DNA of 6,645 bases, taken from contig JBDRMV010000035.1 in NCBI GenBank assembly GCA_043811795.1, positions 1 to 6,645 of the forward strand. The letters are read 5' to 3'. The position numbers were made by a program, and so were the translations under genes. Under the pieces are notes generated by a model. The model was not told where the DNA came from. It saw only the letters and a program-made list of their open reading frames with translations, and did no database searches. This DNA comes from JBDRMV01 sp043811795. GTDB lineage: Bacteria > CG03. Positions within the stretch are counted from its first letter, which is position 1. Every line of letters begins with the position of its first letter. Positions 6,227-6,645 of the stretch are shown here, in pieces.

Positions 6227-6256
6227 GGACGCCACCCTCCCACCACCCTGATAAGG
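6227..6256 (+). repeat. C-rich dispersed repeat, copy 2 (upstream of prfA)
   Basis: The core CGCCACCCTCCCACCACCCT (6230-6249), followed by GATAAGG, matches the 3' end of rnfE. It fills half of the 54-base gap between rpmE and prfA and ends in the AAGGA ribosome site of prfA. It contains internal CCACCCT repeats, and its composition differs from the A-rich sequence on both sides. Confidence 0.55.
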
Positions 6257-6257
6257 A
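6253..6257 (+). promoter_or_regulatory. Ribosome binding site of prfA
   Basis: AAGGA lies seven bases before TTG 6265. An in-frame TAG directly precedes that TTG (6262-6264), so it is the earliest possible start, and the next in-frame ATG (6391) would remove 42 residues of the N-terminal domain. The site lies at the 3' edge of the C-rich repeat copy. Confidence 0.75.
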
Positions 6258-6264
6258 ATAATAG

Positions 6265-6645
6265 TTGGAAGCGAAATACTTAAAAATAATAAATGACTTC
6301 AAAGAACTGGAAAAACGCCTGACTTCCGATTTTTCGAACAGAGACATCCATAAACAGTATAAACAACTGGAACCGCGTTACAACGCTGTCATGAAATTAA
6401 AACAGATTGAAGGAGAACTGGAAAAAAATCAGGAATTGAAAGACGATACGGAACTTCAGGAACTTTACAGGGATGAGGTTGCGGCTCTGCGGGGCAGGGC
6501 AGAGCTGATTAAGAAAGAACTGGAAGAGAAATTTTTTAAAAGTCCTTTTGAGGGAAGGCCCATTATTGTTGAGATAAGGGCTGGCACGGGCGGAAAGGAA
6601 GCGGGAATCTTTGCGGCTGACCTTTTCAGAATGTATCAGAAAATG
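6265..6645 (+). CDS. prfA: Peptide chain release factor 1 (5' part)
   Basis: The first 127 codons of release factor 1, which reads UAA and UAG stop codons and triggers peptide release; the gene runs off the right edge without a stop. The N-terminal region (about 1-95) is charged and helical with coiled-coil character, as in RF1. VEIRAGTGGKEAGIFAADLF (102-121) is the conserved RF1 motif (commonly EIRAGTGGDEAALFA), with K111 in place of the common D. It fits RF1 rather than RF2, whose corresponding motif reads HAGAGGTEA. The codon-reading loop (PxT) and the catalytic GGQ lie beyond the window. The start is TTG 6265, fixed by an in-frame TAG just upstream and AAGGA seven bases before. Confidence 0.94.
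   Translation, partial: MEAKYLKIINDFKELEKRLTSDFSNRDIHKQYKQLEPRYNAVMKLKQIEGELEKNQELKDDTELQELYRDEVAALRGRAELIKKELEEKFFKSPFEGRPIIVEIRAGTGGKEAGIFAADLFRMYQKM

Noticed and set aside
6211..6264. Terminator between rpmE and prfA
   Set aside because: No stem followed by a T-run is visible; the gap holds the C-rich repeat and the prfA ribosome site.

Overview
The window looks like a piece of chromosome from an uncultured anaerobic bacterium. GC is moderate (mid-40s percent by eye, not computed). All eight genes lie on the + strand, closely packed, with several GTG or TTG starts. An Rnf complex points to an anaerobic, ferredoxin-based energy metabolism. A CCTGCCTGGCGGCAGACAGG hairpin repeat and GGGGACGGT ends resemble intergenic repeats I associate with genomes of little-cultured phyla. 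The lineage cannot be fixed from this sequence; an Omnitrophota- or Elusimicrobiota-like bacterium is only a guess.

Layout. 1-2107 is the end of an rnf operon in the order rnfE-rnfA-rnfB: two membrane subunits of the ferredoxin:NAD+ oxidoreductase, then its electron-entry iron-sulfur subunit. A compact repeat block (1191-1285) lies between rnfA and rnfB. rnfB overlaps by one base with a gene for an AsmA-like membrane-anchored protein (2107-3681). cinA follows (3703-4941), and it overlaps by one base with an unrecognised 295-residue cytoplasmic protein with a UBA-like N-terminus (4941-5828). A likely sigma70-type promoter then starts a translation unit, rpmE (ribosomal protein L31) followed by prfA (release factor 1), which runs off the right edge.

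How the genes fit together. RnfE and RnfA form the membrane core that passes electrons across the membrane, and RnfB takes electrons from ferredoxin. RnfC, D and G are not in the window and would be expected upstream. The AsmA-like gene, cinA and the UBA-like gene are joined to the rnf genes by very short gaps or overlaps and are probably co-transcribed, although their jobs (envelope, NAD/nucleotide repair, unknown) differ. rpmE-prfA is a common translation gene pair.

Most interesting points. (1) The C-terminal ferredoxin domain of RnfB has lost the ligands of one [4Fe-4S] cluster while keeping a full set for the other. (2) A C-rich sequence of about 27 bases occurs twice, just ahead of the start codons of rnfA and prfA, and at the first site it encodes the C-terminal tail of RnfE. 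(3) A repeat block splits rnfA from rnfB. (4) A UBA-like domain heads an otherwise unrecognised protein. I saw no clearly new multi-gene system, tRNA, rRNA, CRISPR array or transposase gene. The longest non-coding stretch is 113 bases.
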